Assembly (NCBI GenBank): GCA_964431735.1
Contig: CAYSLJ010000066.1
Coordinates: forward strand, 1-36,316
From: CALARM01 sp964431735
Lineage (GTDB): Bacteria > Vulcanimicrobiota > SpSt-956 > JAKJGF01
Length of the DNA: 36,316 nucleotides
Reading direction: 5' to 3'
In this document: positions 33,352 through 36,316 of the stretch, piece after piece
Position numbering within the stretch: position 1 is the first letter of the stretch
Layout of the letters: the number at the start of each line of letters is the position of its first letter
Made by a program: the position numbers and the translations under genes
The notes under the pieces: model-generated
What the model was told of the DNA's origin: nothing
Databases searched by the model: none
The model's input: the letters and a program-made list of their open reading frames with translations, nothing else

Positions 33352-33373
33352 TCACTACTCACCACTCACTATA
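33349..33373 (-). repeat. Heptamer array spanning the chorismate mutase stop and tyrA start
   Basis: On the minus strand the array reads GTGAGTG, GTGAGTA, GTGAGTG. It encodes the last residues (VSGE) and TAG stop of the upstream gene and supplies the GTG start of tyrA. Confidence 0.75.
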
Positions 33374-33618
33374 ATATTCTGTAATCTTCTGGATTCTTCC
33401 AGGATTATCTTATAAATATCTTTTATATATTTATCTTTCGGCCTGTTGTAAATTTCCTCTTCCCTTTCAGGATGATGGACAGGAAGTTTCTCTTTAACTT
33501 TACACAGAGCTATTTCCTTTACAATATCTTCTCTTTCTTTTAATAACTCTATGATTTTTGTATCAATTTCATCAATTTTTTTTCTGCAATTATTCAAATT
33601 TTCTATCACTGCTCTCAT
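33355..33618 (-). CDS. Chorismate mutase, AroQ class
   Basis: The 87-residue all-alpha protein has a pattern typical of AroQ mutases: an N-terminal helix with RKKIDEIDTKIIELLKERE, a second with VKEIALCKVKEKLPVHHPERE, and a third with YKIILEESRRLQ. Active-site Arg and Lys residues are in place. It converts chorismate to prephenate, the substrate of the following tyrA product. In most bacteria this domain is fused to TyrA or PheA; here the two are separate genes three bases apart. The C-terminal SGE and stop derive from a heptamer repeat, so the original end has been altered. Confidence 0.9.
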   Translation of the reverse strand: MRAVIENLNNCRKKIDEIDTKIIELLKEREDIVKEIALCKVKEKLPVHHPEREEEIYNRPKDKYIKDIYKIILEESRRLQNIIVSGE

Positions 33619-33655
33619 CCCTTTCCGTTTAGAATTCTAGAACCACAGAGTCAAA

Positions 33656-34609
33656 TTATTTAGAATGTTTTTTAAAAAACTCCCATATTATTTCACAGCC
33701 ATTAATATCGCGGCATGTTTTCCCCACAATTTTTTCAGGTAAATACTGTGACGCTCCGGGCCATGTATGTCCTCCTCCCTCTATTGTATATAGTATGACT
33801 TCTGTTCCTTTATCCCCTACTGAATAGACATCCTTCTTTACTTTCATACCATCGGAAGGGTTTTTATCTTCAAGCCAGGTAGTTTCAGGTTTTTGAGAAC
33901 AGTGATTTACCTTAACCCAGAACTTCACAGTTTCTTCCGTAGATATTACTCTGCCAAGTTTCTTTTTATAAAAGTGAATATCTCCGCCTTTAAAAGGCAT
34001 AAGAGGATCTTCAGTGCCATTTATTATGAGAATTGCCACAGGTTCTTTCGGAGAATAATTTACAAATAATTCCTCCTGAAGGCATGCAATAACAGGTGCA
34101 AAAGCTGCAATTTTCTCCGGTAATTCAAAGGCAAGGCGGTAAGACATAAGCCCCCCGTTGGAAATACCGGTAACATAAACCCTATTTTTATCTGCATTAA
34201 ACTCTTTAATAAAATAATCTATAAGAGAGGAAATAAAACCAGTATCGTCAATATTTTCTTTCTGAGCCTTATATTGAGACAATCCTCTGCTGTCATTCCA
34301 GTGTTTCTCTATACCATCAGGATAGACAATAATAAATTTTTCTCTCTCTGCAATTCCGTTAAATCCCCCTTTAGCCATACCCCTTCCTGTACCTCCACCT
34401 CCGTGAAGGGCTATAACAAGAGGAAGAGATTTATTTCTGTCATAACCTGAAGGGAGATAATAACAATAAGTTCTTTCCAGGTCACCATGTATTATTGAAC
34501 CGCCCTTAACATCAGATGAAGTATTCGATGTTTTTCCTCTCCTGCAATTGAATGAAAAAATTATGGTAAAGATAAAAAGAAATACTATCAGTATCTTTTT
34601 ATATGACAT
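33656..34609 (-). CDS. PHB-depolymerase/feruloyl-esterase-type lipoprotein (LpqC-like)
   Basis: The 317-residue protein has a hydrophobic leader ending FSFNC (Cys22), a possible though weak lipobox. The esterase fold shows PLVIALHGGGG (oxyanion), nucleophile Ser150 in GISNGG, the acid in NGTEDPLMPF, and catalytic His in EGGGHTWPG. These are the marks of the PHB-depolymerase/LpqC esterase family, which cleaves polyesters, acetyl or feruloyl esters. It is probably exported. It lies between aromatic-pathway genes on the same strand but has no obvious link to them. AAGGAGGT lies upstream of its ATG. Confidence 0.87.
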   Translation of the reverse strand: MSYKKILIVFLFIFTIIFSFNCRRGKTSNTSSDVKGGSIIHGDLERTYCYYLPSGYDRNKSLPLVIALHGGGGTGRGMAKGGFNGIAEREKFIIVYPDGIEKHWNDSRGLSQYKAQKENIDDTGFISSLIDYFIKEFNADKNRVYVTGISNGGLMSYRLAFELPEKIAAFAPVIACLQEELFVNYSPKEPVAILIINGTEDPLMPFKGGDIHFYKKKLGRVISTEETVKFWVKVNHCSQKPETTWLEDKNPSDGMKVKKDVYSVGDKGTEVILYTIEGGGHTWPGASQYLPEKIVGKTCRDINGCEIIWEFFKKHSK

Positions 34610-34659
34610 AAAAACCTCCTTTGCAATCGCATTTTAATATCCATAATCTGTCATAATTA

Positions 34660-36144
34660 TTACATGTCCAGTTGTTTTTTCAGCATACCTCTCATCAGCT
34701 TTTCCGACGGCTCTCTGCCAGTCCAGAGCTTATACTGTTCAATTCCCTGGTATAAAAGCATTTCGTATCCTTCTACTGTTAAAGAATTGACTTCCTGCGC
34801 ATCTTTCAGCATTCCGGTTATCATAGGTCTGTACACAATATCAAAGACAATTTTACCTTTCAGAAAATCTTTTTTTACTATAGTATCCTTCACATGAGGA
34901 TACATGCCGACAGATGTAGTATTTACTATAACGTCACAGTCGATTTTGTAAATATCTTCAAAGAGACAGAATTTACTTCCGAGCTCCTTTGCAAGTTTTT
35001 CCGCTTTCGAGTCTGTTCTGTTTGCAATAATAATTTCCGCTCCTTCTTCTTTCAGGCCGTATCCTATAGCCCTTGCCGCTCCTCCTGCACCCAGTAAAAG
35101 CACATGTTTCCCTTTTATATCAGTCTTAATGGAAAGGGCTTTTACAGAGCCGGCGCAGTCGGTATTATAGCCTTTCAGGATACCGTCTTTATTGACAACA
35201 GTATTTACTGCACCAATTTTTTTTGAAGTATCTTCCACTGAGTCAAGATAGCTTATTATATCTATTTTATGGGGAATTGTCACAGCAGCACCGGCGAAAT
35301 TAAATTTTCTAAAATTCTCCATAAACAGCGGAAGTTCCTCCGTTTCCGTTTTAAAAGGTACATAAATATAATTCAGATTGTCTCTTTTAAAATTTCTGTT
35401 GTGCATGTATTTAGATAGAGAGTTTTCGGCATGACCGCCTGTGACACCGAGAATTTTTGTATTTCTGTCAAGAACATGGAAATTATATGTTTCTATTAAT
35501 TCTTCTGCAGTAATCTGACCTTCTGCAGTTTCTTTATCGGAAGACAGAGAAGCATAAGTAAAAAGAGAACCATATACAGGTGAAAGAATACGTGAAATCT
35601 GTCCCTTAAGACCCATAGAAAAAGATACAAGATTTGACTTATCTTTTAATAATTCAAAATGAAAAAAATTATCATTTATCGAATTTCCGTACGTAACTAT
35701 TTTCACAATATCAGGATTTAAAGAATTTATCTTTCTGTAAAGTTCGTTTAATTCATTCAAGGGAGGAGTATGTTTAAAATTATGGGATGAACAGATTATT
35801 TTAGTGTTTCCTTTAGCTGCTATCAGTTGAGAAATCAGGTCACAGCCGCAGGAAAATTCAATATCAAGATAATCGATACCCATTTCTATTGCTTTTATAA
35901 AAAGTCTCTGCCTTTCTTCGAGAGAACCTTTAAAGAAACCGCCTTCATCGGACTTTCTGACAGTAAGTATTAAAGGTTTTGTAATGTGGTGCAGCAATAC
36001 CTCAAGATGGCCTTCATTAAAATTGTTAATATAATCGGCACGTATTTCAATTAAGTCTGCTGAGTCCTCATATTTTTTCATATGTGGAATAATTTCATTG
36101 TCACTGATGGAAAGACAGATTTTATTTTTCAATAGTAAATACAT
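34660..36144 (-). CDS. aroDE: Bifunctional 3-dehydroquinate dehydratase / shikimate dehydrogenase
   Basis: This 494-residue fusion has two domains. Residues 1-220 are a type I dehydroquinase with EIRADY, His121 in SSHNF, Schiff-base Lys148 in DIVKIVTYG, Arg185 and the EGQ loop. Residues about 228-494 are a shikimate dehydrogenase with NSLSKYMHN, VTIPHK (Lys293), YNTDC (Asp329), GAGGAARA and VEGYEMLLYQG. It performs two successive shikimate-pathway steps. Such fusions are known from plants and some bacteria such as chlamydiae. AGGAG directly abuts ATG 36144, leaving no spacer; TTG 36132, four codons in, would be 12 bases from it, so the start is uncertain. It heads the minus-strand aromatic cluster. 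Confidence 0.94.
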   Translation of the reverse strand: MYLLLKNKICLSISDNEIIPHMKKYEDSADLIEIRADYINNFNEGHLEVLLHHITKPLILTVRKSDEGGFFKGSLEERQRLFIKAIEMGIDYLDIEFSCGCDLISQLIAAKGNTKIICSSHNFKHTPPLNELNELYRKINSLNPDIVKIVTYGNSINDNFFHFELLKDKSNLVSFSMGLKGQISRILSPVYGSLFTYASLSSDKETAEGQITAEELIETYNFHVLDRNTKILGVTGGHAENSLSKYMHNRNFKRDNLNYIYVPFKTETEELPLFMENFRKFNFAGAAVTIPHKIDIISYLDSVEDTSKKIGAVNTVVNKDGILKGYNTDCAGSVKALSIKTDIKGKHVLLLGAGGAARAIGYGLKEEGAEIIIANRTDSKAEKLAKELGSKFCLFEDIYKIDCDVIVNTTSVGMYPHVKDTIVKKDFLKGKIVFDIVYRPMITGMLKDAQEVNSLTVEGYEMLLYQGIEQYKLWTGREPSEKLMRGMLKKQLDM

Positions 36145-36164
36145 CTCCTGTTAGGAGTTGTAAA

Positions 36165-36270
36165 AAAATAACCTTATCATATTTAAAATCGTGACGCGTA
36201 ACGCGTAACGCGTGACGCGAGGACAAAAACCATAATTTTCCAGAGTTATTTTCTTACAGTCCCTTAGTAC
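36165..36270. repeat. Fourth copy of the AATAACC/GGTTATT element
   Basis: It reads AATAACCTTATCATATTT, ATCG, four heptamers (CGTGACG, CGTAACG, CGTAACG, CGTGACG), CGAGGACAA, CCAGAGTTATT, TTACAGTCCCTTAGTACC. It is the same orientation and layout as the copies at 20181-20523, 16 kb away, and lies upstream of aroDE. Confidence 0.8.
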
Positions 36271-36316
36271 CTCTCCAGATAAGTTCGTAACCATTTTATC
36301 AGCTTCTGCCTGACAG

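Overview
The window is bacterial chromosomal DNA, AT-rich with GC-rich repeat islands, most likely from a metagenome or draft assembly because it carries one run of exactly 100 N. An outer-membrane beta-barrel protein, signal peptides, lipoprotein-like leaders and strong AGGAGG-type ribosome binding sites suggest a diderm bacterium. I cannot name the phylum from sequence alone.

Layout. 1-2741 (minus): a large protein with a PHP-like domain, running off the left edge. 3134-6202: adenine deaminase (minus) divergent from a YgeY-like M20 hydrolase (plus) whose start is lost in the N gap. 6360-9403: envelope and secreted genes (beta-barrel, two DUF3887 proteins, one fused to an alpha/beta hydrolase). 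9735-11849: a DUF169 protein, a sirtuin and an overlapping GNAT acetyltransferase. 12044-12631: an unknown beta-repeat protein. 12733-20180: a retron-like cassette. 20788-24009: secreted or lipoprotein genes and a TPR protein. 24291-27233: a YfhO-type membrane protein and a convergent membrane protein. 27370-29689: a mutarotase-like protein and a FucP/GluP-type sugar permease. 29782-32475: a fold-III PLP decarboxylase and an aminotransferase. 32611-36144 (minus): AroDE, an esterase, chorismate mutase and prephenate dehydrogenase.

The most interesting system is the cassette at 12733-20180. A reverse transcriptase with both retron hallmarks (NAxxH and VTG motifs, plus YADD) is followed by a WGR/HEAT-repeat protein, a 105-residue protein with a zinc-knuckle-like motif, and a winged-helix/SWIM zinc-finger protein. 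This matches what I recall of type XIII retrons (RT + ARM repeat + WHSWIM). Directly downstream, about 5.7 kb after the RT gene, lies a candidate msr-msd RNA. It has a consensus TTGACA/TATAAT promoter, a 12-bp a1/a2 duplex, TAGC at the end of a1 (the retron branch-G context), an 8-bp msr hairpin with a TTA loop, a roughly 110-nt imperfect msd-like hairpin and an intrinsic terminator. A separately promoted ncRNA at the 3' end of the cassette and the extra zinc-knuckle-like protein may be undescribed.

The second theme is a dispersed repeat system. Tandem 7-bp units (CGTGACG, CGTAACG, CGTGATG and GTGAATA/GTGAGTN relatives) occur in most intergenic gaps. They sit inside at least two palindromic element families: a roughly 100-bp MITE-like element with TTACTGA...TCAGTAA ends, and a roughly 110-bp AATAACC...GGTTATT element. 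Because the unit is 7 bp and contains TGA or TAA, three units place a stop in all three forward frames, and several genes end or start inside an array.
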